A DNA stretch of 64,000 nt from Bacteroidota bacterium (GTDB lineage: Bacteria; Bacteroidota; Bacteroidia; Cytophagales; Cytophagaceae), in the NCBI GenBank assembly GCA_023458555.1, contig JAEWYS010000020.1, positions 248,001 to 312,000 on the forward strand, read 5' to 3'. Under the pieces are notes generated by a model. That model was given only the letters and a program-made list of their open reading frames with translations. It was not told the DNA's origin and made no database searches. Position 1 is the first letter of the stretch; each line of letters begins with the position of its first letter. Below, piece by piece: positions 1-7,200 of this stretch. The position numbers were made by a program, and so were the translations under genes.

Positions 1-649
1 TTGCAAAAATGACCAGCCGGCGCATACGCTTTTGCCACTTTAATGCATCTTCTGACGCAAACCAGTCCAGGAGCAGGTTCTGAGCTTGCTCTCCAACCCG
101 GTTCTTTTTTCCCAGCATCTGCATATGCTGTCTGAAATCTATTTCCGGTCTGACTTCCTGTACCGCTTTCTGATATTCATTTATTTCATTAATCTTCCTG
201 GCTGAGGTCAATGCATACGCCAGCCTGCGCTGTCCGCTCTCTGTAAAACAGCGATCCAGCAACTGAAAGAGGGAGCCTTCTCCAAAAACATCCAGATCCT
301 TGGCATACGGATGACGGAGTGAGTAAAACCGGATACCCGAATCAAGCTCTCCGAGATTTCCTTCAAGGCGGTTTATTTCCTGCCGGTTAATCTGTATCAG
401 AATTTCATTTTCCACTATACCGGCTTTTATACGGCGATGCCAGATTACCACAGGCAGATAAGCACAAAGAAAAACTACTCCGGACAAAAAAACATACGCA
501 TAATCCTGCTTCCTGATAAACCATACCGATAGCACCAGGAATACTACGAAGATGAATAAGCGAATAGCTGATAACCGATTGCTTCGGGTGGCAAGACTAC
601 TTTTCTCCTTTTCAAAATGTTCTATTCGTTGCCTGAAATGCTGCTGCAT
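1..649 (-). CDS. MutS-related protein, N-terminal part (runs off the window)
   Basis: An open frame starts at the ATG ending at 649 on the minus strand and stays open to base 1, so the C-terminal part, including the expected ATPase domain, is missing. The visible 216 residues have a hydrophobic stretch at about residues 24-66 (two likely membrane helices) followed by the motif DVFGEGSLFQLLDRC and then GQRRLAYAL, which is the core-domain start of the MutS-related, membrane-anchored family common in Bacteroidota. These proteins are homologous to mismatch repair MutS but lack its mismatch-recognition domain; their role is not established. No convincing promoter was seen upstream. Confident about the family, not about the function. 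Confidence 0.75.
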   Translation of the reverse strand, partial: MQQHFRQRIEHFEKEKSSLATRSNRLSAIRLFIFVVFLVLSVWFIRKQDYAYVFLSGVVFLCAYLPVVIWHRRIKAGIVENEILIQINRQEINRLEGNLGELDSGIRFYSLRHPYAKDLDVFGEGSLFQLLDRCFTESGQRRLAYALTSARKINEINEYQKAVQEVRPEIDFRQHMQMLGKKNRVGEQAQNLLLDWFASEDALKWQKRMRRLVIFA

Positions 650-780
650 ATATTATTGTATAAAAAATAAAATTAGCTCAATATAGAAATAAGCCGGCAG
701 ACCTTTATTCCATCTCAAACAGAAATTACAATAACTATACAAATACGGACATGTTATTACCATCCATATAGAACAAAAAA

Positions 781-807
781 AGCCCTGCTCACAAAAGAGC
801 CAGGGCT
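781..807 (-). terminator. Rho-independent terminator of the porin gene
   Basis: AGCCCTG and CAGGGCT arms, with an inner CTC/GAG pairing, form a hairpin. Read on the minus strand it is followed by seven T residues. It lies 47 bases past the stop of the gene ending at 854. Confidence 0.85.
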
Positions 808-853
808 TATTAACTAACCAGATGAAAAAATGAGGTATTGGCTATTGCCAGCA

Positions 854-2032
854 TTAAAAAGCATATACTGCTGCCAAAAGCGCAGTAATGCCCATATTCT
901 TAGCACTCGCCCCATCAGGAACAACTTTCTGAGAATAATTGTCCATCCGAATTTCAGGAATGAATGTCAGATTTCCCGCTTTGATATTGCCGGAAAGAGT
1001 AAGTGCAAGCACATCTGCTTTTCCGGAAGCATCATAGGCTCCGATCACTCCAAACCCACTATTAAATTCACTGAAATATTCTCCTCTGAAACCGAGAGCA
1101 AAGGCATCAGTAAATGCATACTGAGGATATAAAGCTAGTCCCCAATATCCATTAGACACACTTGTACTTGTTTCTTCAACGGAAGTTCCGTCAGCAGATG
1201 CCGAATAGACTTTGCTGCCGGAAAATGCATTATATGTTGTATTCAGACCAAGATAGAATGCGTCTGTCAGATTCCAGCCTGTAGTAAGATCAATCTGAAA
1301 CTGAGGTTTGGAAGATACCATAGTTTCCCCACCCAAAATAGCAGCTTTCACAAGATCTTTACTTGCATTTACTGTTCCGTCCTGATCACCGTAGATCACA
1401 TTAAGAAAAGCCGAACCGGCATCTGCCGTATAGCCAAGCTGGGCTCCCAAGGTGTAGGTATTGGTTGGATTAAACTCTGTAAAATCTGTGGGGTTCATTA
1501 CTGCCAGCATAGCACTAAACTTTTCAGAGATAGCAATATCAGCTCTCAATCCAGTATGAGAAAAAGGCCCATATGAAAACATGTAAGAAGTGCTATAATT
1601 GAAATTTCCCACAGGCGATATTACTTCATAACCTAGAAATGTATTGAAATTTCCCAGTGTTAGCTTAAACGCATCTGTCACTTTCCAATAGGCATACAAC
1701 TGATTAACAATATTGGAGCTTCCGGCAGAAAGGAAAACAGCATCTGCTCCTCTTGGCCCGTAGACAAGATCTGCCACGAAGCCAGCTTTTTTTCCTTCTT
1801 TGGCTACAACAAGATTGACCATACCCAAAGCAATTCCGTTTTTGTTGGCAAACGCTGTCGGAGGCGCCCAATCTCTATCAGCTCCGATTACACCTCTTGC
1901 ATAGGTATCAACAGAACCTGAAATTACGAGCCCTCCTGATGATTCTTCAGTAACTTCCGTTTCATCCTGCGCTTTCGCCACAATTAAGACGCCAAATAAG
2001 CAGGCTAGTGTTAACGTACATAATTTCCGCAT
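854..2032 (-). CDS. Outer-membrane beta-barrel porin, BBP2/OmpL-like
   Basis: A 392-residue protein with a Sec signal peptide ending around VAKAQ (residues 18-22). The rest is a run of alternating polar/hydrophobic strands rich in G, S, T and aromatic residues, with recurrent patterns such as KVTDAFKLTLGNFNTFLGYE and a terminal phenylalanine, as expected of an outer-membrane barrel. The pattern (GNFNTFLGYEVISP, then YSTSYMFSYGPFSHTG) fits the BBP2 family of putative OmpL-like porins, which are thought to let small solutes through the outer membrane; the substrate is unknown. It is a single-gene unit with a promoter at 2129-2159 and a strong terminator at 781-807. Confidence 0.8.
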   Translation of the reverse strand: MRKLCTLTLACLFGVLIVAKAQDETEVTEESSGGLVISGSVDTYARGVIGADRDWAPPTAFANKNGIALGMVNLVVAKEGKKAGFVADLVYGPRGADAVFLSAGSSNIVNQLYAYWKVTDAFKLTLGNFNTFLGYEVISPVGNFNYSTSYMFSYGPFSHTGLRADIAISEKFSAMLAVMNPTDFTEFNPTNTYTLGAQLGYTADAGSAFLNVIYGDQDGTVNASKDLVKAAILGGETMVSSKPQFQIDLTTGWNLTDAFYLGLNTTYNAFSGSKVYSASADGTSVEETSTSVSNGYWGLALYPQYAFTDAFALGFRGEYFSEFNSGFGVIGAYDASGKADVLALTLSGNIKAGNLTFIPEIRMDNYSQKVVPDGASAKNMGITALLAAVYAF

Positions 2033-2128
2033 AACAGTACTTTTTAAGGTTTTGTAAATAGGTTAATAAATGGTTTATGGTTAGTTGCCGGGAAGATATA
2101 TTTAAATAGTTATATAATCACGACCATT

Positions 2129-2159
2129 CAAAGATAGGTATATATTTTAAAAACAAAAA
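2129..2159 (-). promoter_or_regulatory. Bacteroidota-type promoter for the porin gene
   Basis: On the minus strand TTTTTG (2154-2159) and TATCTTTG (2129-2136) are separated by 17 bases, matching the TTTG / TAnnTTTG pattern of the Bacteroidota primary sigma factor. It leaves a leader of about 90 bases before the start codon at 2032. Confidence 0.65.
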
Positions 2160-3140
2160 TATTTTTAAATAAAAAATGCAAAATATAAAATAATAAAAGC
2201 CATAAAACAATAGATATAAAACAAAATACAATAAGAATAATACAATTATTTAGAGCAAATACAGAGCAGAGAAATAAAAATACATCAATTTAAAAAGTGC
2301 AAATAAATCCCAGACAAGACATGGCAGTTAAACCAAGATAAAACAAATTTACAAAATCACCTATTATTTGAACCACATTTTTGTAAAAAAATAACTTTTA
2401 TATAAAAACAGGTTAAATATTCGTGCCTATTTGTAAAAAAAATATAAAAAATGAAAAATAATTCATAAAATTTAAACCTATTAACAAAAAAACACTACCT
2501 CAAAAGGCAGTTCTTTATAGTGACCAAAAATCCGGATTTATAATGCAAGCAAACGAGTCGAGATAAAAAAAGAGAGCAAATAGCATATTACCCCATAACG
2601 ACCAGCCACAACAGCCACATAATCATTTTAATATCAAGCATATTGAGTTTATTGCTACTCTAGACATATCCGAATACCACTTTTCTATTTCTATCGTTTG
2701 CAGCGAGAAACAAAGGCTCTTCGCTGATCAACAGCCCTGACATCTCTCTTCTACTTTCAAACCTCTCTCTGTCCAACAGCACCCATTCTATCATCCGAAC
2801 AAAAGCCACATGCTGACTTTTAATATCCGGCAGATTAAAAACCATATCCACCTGGCGAAGCGGATGATTTCAGAACTGCCGCCAAAGATCCTGAGGGGAA
2901 AATCAAGATTACGAACTTCCTTGTTCTGCAAATAACTATAGCCGTTGACCATTTTCGCTGCAACCCTAAAAACCCCGGTTTTGAAGTAAAAAACACAGCA
3001 AAAAAAGGCTTCACACCTTTTCAACAACATCCTTAAAAAGAATAAGCTCCAGCAAAAAAATCCTACCCCCAACTAGCTTACCCTATATCAGCCACCCGTC
3101 GCATTTATCAAAATTTAATAAAATTAAAATAAGTATTTAT
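2160..3140. other. AT-rich gene desert
   Basis: About 1 kb with long A and T runs, especially 2100-2580, and no frame with a credible start, ribosome site or protein-like composition. Short frames on the minus strand near 2660-3072 have Cys/Trp/Phe-rich, low-complexity translations and I do not regard them as genes. No tRNA, hairpin terminator or repeat unit was recognised. Confidence 0.6.
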
Positions 3141-3141
3141 A

Positions 3142-3167
3142 CGTGTTTTTTATACAAAAAAAACACG
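3142..3167. repeat. AT-rich perfect inverted repeat upstream of the small secreted protein
   Basis: Ten-base arms CGTGTTTTTT and AAAAAACACG with a six-base loop. It sits 66 bases before the start codon at 3233 and could be a terminator for leftward transcripts or a leader structure; function is not shown. Confidence 0.55.
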
Positions 3168-3232
3168 ATACTTTAAGGATGTTAATGGCAAAAGAATTGT
3201 TGTTATAGTGAGAAACTAAACGAATTACGATT

Positions 3233-3538
3233 ATGAAAAAGGCAATATTCTCACTGGTATTTATTTTCGGGGTATCAATAGCGTTTGCTAATTTACAGGA
3301 TAGTGGAGAAAAAGTGCGGAACCCGAAGACGACAACTTTAAAAGGCCCTAAATACAAGAACAGATACTCTCCGGCAAGAGCATCTGAATATAACAATGTA
3401 TCTGAAGCGGAAACCAGTTCTCTAAAAGGCCCGGAATATAAAAACAACCGAACAATTAAAGCGTCTGACAATCAGATAAAAATAAAAAAATACAATTCTA
3501 AAGGCCCTAAATACAAGTTTGATCGTTTTCATAACTAA
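3233..3538 (+). CDS. Small secreted protein with three KGPxYK repeats
   Basis: A 101-residue protein that I do not recognise as a named family. A clear Sec signal peptide (MKKAIFSLVFIFGVSIAFA) is followed by a very polar, basic, Asn/Lys-rich mature chain of about 80 residues. Three copies of the motif appear at roughly regular spacing: LKGPKYKNR (near residue 38), LKGPEYKNN (near 64) and SKGPKYKFD (near 90), the last almost at the C-terminus. No cysteines and no hydrophobic core are present, so it is probably disordered in solution, perhaps binding a surface or polyanion. It is monocistronic, followed directly by a strong terminator, and preceded by an AT-rich palindrome. Real-gene status rests on the signal peptide, the repeat and the terminator. 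Confidence 0.7.
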   Translation: MKKAIFSLVFIFGVSIAFANLQDSGEKVRNPKTTTLKGPKYKNRYSPARASEYNNVSEAETSSLKGPEYKNNRTIKASDNQIKIKKYNSKGPKYKFDRFHN

Positions 3539-3572
3539 TCAATCTTTATAATTATAATATAATGAAGCAGAT

Positions 3573-3606
3573 AAAGAGGCTGTCCTAAAAGTCGGACAGC
3601 CTCTTT
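3573..3606. terminator. Strong bidirectional terminator hairpin
   Basis: Perfect 13-base arms AAAGAGGCTGTCC / GGACAGCCTCTTT with an eight-base loop lie between the convergent genes ending at 3538 (+) and 3626 (-), so the structure can serve both. Confidence 0.85.
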
Positions 3607-3625
3607 CATAAGTGCCCAAAAGAGT

Positions 3626-5146
3626 TTACAACAAAGAAACTCCTGTCATTTCAGAAGGCTGCTTTACGCCCATCAGCTCCAGAATCGTGGGCGCCACATC
3701 GCCAAGCTTTCCATCCTTAAGCGGTTTATCATAAGAGGAATCTACCAGAATACATGGAACCAGATTCGTAGTATGAGCAGTATTCGGAGATCCATCTTCA
3801 TTGAGCATGATATCGGCATTCCCGTGGTCAGCAATAATAATTGATGCATATCCGCTTTTCAACGCAGCGGTTACCACAGCCTCCGCGCATTTATCAACCG
3901 TCTCGCACGCCTTAACTGTTGCCTCAAAATCCCCGGTATGTCCGACCATATCCGGATTGGCAAAATTGAGACAAATAAAATCCGCGCTCTTTTTCTCTAT
4001 TTCAGGCACGATGGCATCTCTTATATCCAGAGCGCTCATTTCCGGTGCAAGATCATAGGTCGCCACTTTGGGCGAAGGACAAAGCAATCTGTTTTCTCCT
4101 TCAAAAGGCTTTTCCCGTCCTCCCGAAAAAAAGAAGGTAACATGCGGATATTTCTCCGTTTCAGCGATACGGATCTGTTTTTTTCCGGCAGCTTCCAATA
4201 CAGCTCCAAGTGTGTTATTCAGATTATCCTTATCAAAAATCACCTTGATTCCTTCAAATGTGTCATCATAATTGGTCATGGTCAGGTAATAAAGATCAAG
4301 CTTCTTCATATCCTGATCAGGAAAATCCTTCTGAGTCAGCGCTATCGTAATTTCTCTGCCGCGATCCGTACGGAAGTTAAAGCACAATACAACGTCGCCC
4401 TCTTGGATGGTAGCCAGCGGCTTGTCATTCTCACCAACAACCACTACCGGCTTGATAAACTCATCAGTTATTTTTTCTTCATAAGACTTTTCGATTGCTT
4501 TAAGCACATCTTTTGTCTTTTCTCCTTCGCCTTTTACAAGAAGATCATAGGCAAGCTTCACCCGTTCCCATCGGTTATCCCGATCCATGGAATAATAACG
4601 GCCAATCAGTGAAGCTACTTTTCCGGTCGTTTTATCCATATGTGCTTTCAGGTCTTTGACGAAGCCAAGTCCGCTCTTCGGGTCAGTATCGCGGCCATCC
4701 GTAAAGACATGCACGTATACATTCTTCAGATCCTGCTCTGCCGCAATAGAGCACAAGCCTTTCAGATGCTTTATATGCGAGTGCACACCCCCATCTGATA
4801 CCAGTCCGATAAAGTGAATATTCTTGTTATTCTTCTTTGCATAATCAAATGCTTTCTGCAGCGTCTCTTCTTTACCGAGCGTGTTTTCCTCTACAGCCTT
4901 ATTTATCTTAACCAGATCCTGGTATACAACACGTCCGGCTCCGAGGTTCATATGGCCAACTTCTGAATTTCCCATCTGACCTTCAGGCAATCCGACGGCA
5001 AGCCCGGATGCTTCCAGCCTACTGTGGGGATATTTCTTAAAAACCGAATCTATAAAGGGTGTATTTGCCGAAGCAATAGCGGACACGCTGGGGTTTTTAC
5101 CCAATCCCCAGCCGTCCAGTATCATTAAAAGTACTTTCTTATCCAT
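3626..5146 (-). CDS. gpmI: 2,3-bisphosphoglycerate-independent phosphoglycerate mutase
   Basis: Cytosolic glycolytic and gluconeogenic enzyme that interconverts 3- and 2-phosphoglycerate using two Mn2+ ions. The 506-residue length is normal. N-terminal LLMILDGWG supplies the first metal Asp; the phosphorylated Ser is in MGNSEVGHMNLGAGR (about residue 61). The inserted transferase domain carries SDGGVHSH and VFTDGRDTDP, and the C-terminal part has NFANPDMVGHTG and ADHGNAD metal ligands. I chose MDKKVLL (start at 5146) rather than the ATG seven codons upstream because family members begin at this point. A TATATTTG box lies only a few bases upstream, so the transcript could be almost leaderless. 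All key residues are present. Confidence 0.95.
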   Translation of the reverse strand: MDKKVLLMILDGWGLGKNPSVSAIASANTPFIDSVFKKYPHSRLEASGLAVGLPEGQMGNSEVGHMNLGAGRVVYQDLVKINKAVEENTLGKEETLQKAFDYAKKNNKNIHFIGLVSDGGVHSHIKHLKGLCSIAAEQDLKNVYVHVFTDGRDTDPKSGLGFVKDLKAHMDKTTGKVASLIGRYYSMDRDNRWERVKLAYDLLVKGEGEKTKDVLKAIEKSYEEKITDEFIKPVVVVGENDKPLATIQEGDVVLCFNFRTDRGREITIALTQKDFPDQDMKKLDLYYLTMTNYDDTFEGIKVIFDKDNLNNTLGAVLEAAGKKQIRIAETEKYPHVTFFFSGGREKPFEGENRLLCPSPKVATYDLAPEMSALDIRDAIVPEIEKKSADFICLNFANPDMVGHTGDFEATVKACETVDKCAEAVVTAALKSGYASIIIADHGNADIMLNEDGSPNTAHTTNLVPCILVDSSYDKPLKDGKLGDVAPTILELMGVKQPSEMTGVSLL

Positions 5147-5182
5147 AGTACAAATATACATATTCAAAATAAAGATTTTAGA

Positions 5183-5214
5183 TTTGAAATAGAGGAAACA
5201 TTGGCATAATTTTG
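5183..5214 (+). promoter_or_regulatory. Bacteroidota-type promoter for the DUF4783 gene
   Basis: TTTG at 5183-5186 and TAATTTTG at 5207-5214 are separated by 20 bases, the expected spacing. Transcription would begin near 5221, giving a leader of about 27 bases before the ATG at 5248. Confidence 0.7.
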
Positions 5215-5247
5215 GCAGTATTAATAATTTGCAGATAAATTCCGGTC

Positions 5248-5649
5248 ATGAATAAGAAACTAACCATTTTCACGGTGTTTTTCCTCGGGATGTATCTTAT
5301 GCATCTGGACGGTGCAGCTCAGAACGAGGTGCTATCCAATACAAAAGTTTCCCTTGCACAGGCTAACCCCAAATCTTTAACAAAGTTTTTCAATGATTTT
5401 GTGGAGATCAGCCTGGGTGGAGAAAAAGGCAATTACAGCCGTACTCAGGCTGAATTTGTCATGAAAGATTTTTTTCGGAAATATCCGCCGACCGGATTCG
5501 AGCTCATTCATCAGGGAGCAAGCAAAGAGGGAGTAAAATATGCGATCGGGCAATACTCTCATAGCAAAGGTTCTTTCAGAGTGTATATACTTATAAAACA
5601 ATTTAAAGGCAATTACCTCATAGACACACTCAATTTCAGCGAAGAGTGA
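5248..5649 (+). CDS. DUF4783 family secreted protein
   Basis: A 133-residue protein with a signal peptide ending near GAAQ (residue 25) and a single compact domain. The pattern FNDFVEISLGGEKGNYSRTQ, then AEFVMKDFFRKYPPTGFEL and YAIGQYSHSKGSFRVYI, is typical of DUF4783, an NTF2-like periplasmic or secreted domain of unknown function widespread in Bacteroidota. It has its own promoter and a terminator directly behind it, and in this position (ahead of nadC) it is commonly seen in related genomes as far as I recall. No catalytic motif is visible. Confidence 0.8.
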   Translation: MNKKLTIFTVFFLGMYLMHLDGAAQNEVLSNTKVSLAQANPKSLTKFFNDFVEISLGGEKGNYSRTQAEFVMKDFFRKYPPTGFELIHQGASKEGVKYAIGQYSHSKGSFRVYILIKQFKGNYLIDTLNFSEE

Positions 5650-5670
5650 TGCCGGTAATTCTTTCATGGG

Positions 5671-5701
5671 GCTCCGGTTCAGAAAAACCGGAGCTTTTTT
5701 T
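5671..5701 (+). terminator. Rho-independent terminator between DUF4783 gene and nadC
   Basis: Perfect nine-base arms GCTCCGGTT / AACCGGAGC with a six-base loop, followed by seven T. It ends only 15 bases before the nadC start codon at 5717. Confidence 0.9.
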
Positions 5702-5716
5702 CTTACTCTGCAAACA

Positions 5717-6568
5717 ATGAATTATCTAAATCAAAACTCCATTCTTCATTTTATCTCCGAAGCCATAAAAGAAGATATAGGCGATGGCGATCATACTTCT
5801 CTCTCCTGCATTCCTGCCAATGAAAAAGGGAAGGCCCAGCTATACATAAAGGACGATGGAATTCTGGCCGGAATCAAGCTTGCCAGACATATATTCCATT
5901 TTGTCAATCCGGATATCCATATTGACTTTTATAAGAAAGACGGGGATCTGGCTCGTTTCGGAGAAAAAGCTTTTGCCGTCCATGGCGACATTCAGGATAT
6001 TCTCAAAAGTGAACGCCTTGTGCTAAACTGCATGCAGCGCATGAGCGGAATCGCCACCTATACCAATAAGCTGACCAGGCTGATATCCCATACACCGGCA
6101 AGATTGCTGGATACCCGCAAAACAACACCAAACTTCCGCATTCCGGAAAAGTGGGCTGTAGCAATCGGCGGGGGCGTCAACCACCGGTTTGGCCTGTATG
6201 ACATGATCCTACTTAAAGACAACCATATTGACTTTGCCGGCGGAGTAAGCCAGGCCATTCAGGCTGCCAATGAATATCTTCAACGTACGGGCAAAACGCT
6301 CAAAATAGAGGTGGAAACCAGAAGTCTCGAAGAAGTTCGGGAGGCTCTTGACACCGGAGGGATATTCCGCATTATGCTGGATAATATGTCTGTGGAAGAA
6401 ATGACAGAAGCTGTCCGGATGATAAATAAACGGTATGAGACGGAAGCTTCCGGCGGGATCACGGAAGAAACAATTATCGATATTGCAGAAACAGGCGTTG
6501 ATTATATCTCCGTCGGAGCCCTTACTCATTCGATCAAAAGCCTTGATCTAAGCCTGAAAGCCATATAA
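5717..6568 (+). CDS. nadC: Nicotinate-nucleotide pyrophosphorylase (carboxylating), quinolinate phosphoribosyltransferase
   Basis: Converts quinolinate and PRPP to nicotinate mononucleotide, CO2 and pyrophosphate in de novo NAD synthesis. The 283-residue protein contains EDIGDGDHTS near the N-terminus, LNCMQRMSGIAT, the LLDTRKTTPNFR substrate-binding segment, GGGVNHRFGLYDMILLKDNH, the EVETRSLEE strand and a C-terminal VDYISVGALTHS, all hallmarks of NadC. The frame could be extended upstream to 5666, but that start lies inside the preceding terminator hairpin, and MNYLNQNSI at 5717 matches where the family starts. How it is transcribed is unclear because the terminator ends 15 bases before the ATG; read-through is the simplest explanation. 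Confidence 0.95.
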   Translation: MNYLNQNSILHFISEAIKEDIGDGDHTSLSCIPANEKGKAQLYIKDDGILAGIKLARHIFHFVNPDIHIDFYKKDGDLARFGEKAFAVHGDIQDILKSERLVLNCMQRMSGIATYTNKLTRLISHTPARLLDTRKTTPNFRIPEKWAVAIGGGVNHRFGLYDMILLKDNHIDFAGGVSQAIQAANEYLQRTGKTLKIEVETRSLEEVREALDTGGIFRIMLDNMSVEEMTEAVRMINKRYETEASGGITEETIIDIAETGVDYISVGALTHSIKSLDLSLKAI

Positions 6569-6625
6569 ATTCAACAGCGCTCCTTCCGGGAAACAAAACA
6601 GAAAATAAAATTAAAAGAAATACAT

Positions 6626-6633
6626 TATCTTTG
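6626..6633 (+). promoter_or_regulatory. -7 promoter box for the YcxB-like gene
   Basis: TATCTTTG followed by CGCGGCC is a textbook Bacteroidota -7 element 28 bases before the ATG at 6661. No TTG at the -33 position was found. Confidence 0.55.
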
Positions 6634-6660
6634 CGCGGCCTTAGAAAAGTGAAGTAAAAA

Positions 6661-7140
6661 ATGATAGTAAAAACCAAAAAATACGAATTACCTAAAAGCA
6701 CCTATATCAAAATCGGATTGACAAATCTCCTCAGACAACAATGGTGGATTTTTGCGATTCCCGTTGCCATAGCCTGCCTGGCGTTTGTATTTCCCAAATA
6801 TGCCTTGTGGTTCATTATATCTCCGTTGATATTGCTATTATTATACATACTTTTCTGGGTTATACAGTTTACCGGAGTCAGCCAGCTCGAACAAAACCAG
6901 ATTATGTTTCAGAAGCTGAGCTATGAAATAGACAGCCGCCAGATTCTCATTAAGCTTAATGTAAAGCAGGGAAGCCCTATTCAATGGGCTCAGATTAAAG
7001 AAGCGAAGAAAGGTAAAGATTACTTTCTTTTTGTGTTGTCAAAAGCACAGTTTATATATCTCCCTTTCAAGTCGTTCAATTCCGAGCACGATATAAAGTT
7101 TACGGAAACCATCCTTAAGAGAAAAAACTATATTAAATAA
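6661..7140 (+). CDS. YcxB-like membrane protein
   Basis: A 159-residue protein with two adjacent membrane helices at about residues 30-72 and a soluble C-terminal half. The latter has the pattern YEIDSRQILIKLNVKQGSPI, then WAQIKEAKKGKDYFLFVLSK and FIYLPFKSF, the small beta-rich domain of the YcxB-like family (PF14317), whose function is unknown. It has its own -7 box, and the next gene begins 60 bases after its stop on the same strand, so the two may be co-transcribed. Confidence 0.65.
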   Translation: MIVKTKKYELPKSTYIKIGLTNLLRQQWWIFAIPVAIACLAFVFPKYALWFIISPLILLLLYILFWVIQFTGVSQLEQNQIMFQKLSYEIDSRQILIKLNVKQGSPIQWAQIKEAKKGKDYFLFVLSKAQFIYLPFKSFNSEHDIKFTETILKRKNYIK

Positions 7141-7200
7141 ATCGGGCGGAAACTTTACAGAAGCTTTCACCAAACGTGCGGTAACAGAAGAAATATCATC

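Noticed and set aside
2660..3072. Two overlapping minus-strand frames in the AT-rich desert
   Set aside because: No ribosome site, no family resemblance and composition expected from AT-rich non-coding DNA.
3938..4612. A 224-codon plus-strand frame opposite gpmI
   Set aside because: Shadow of gpmI; Phe/Ile/Lys-rich translation without motif or signal.
5666..5716. Upstream extension of nadC to an ATG at 5666
   Set aside because: That ATG is directly before the terminator hairpin 5671-5701, and the added residues are encoded by the hairpin; homologues start near 5717.
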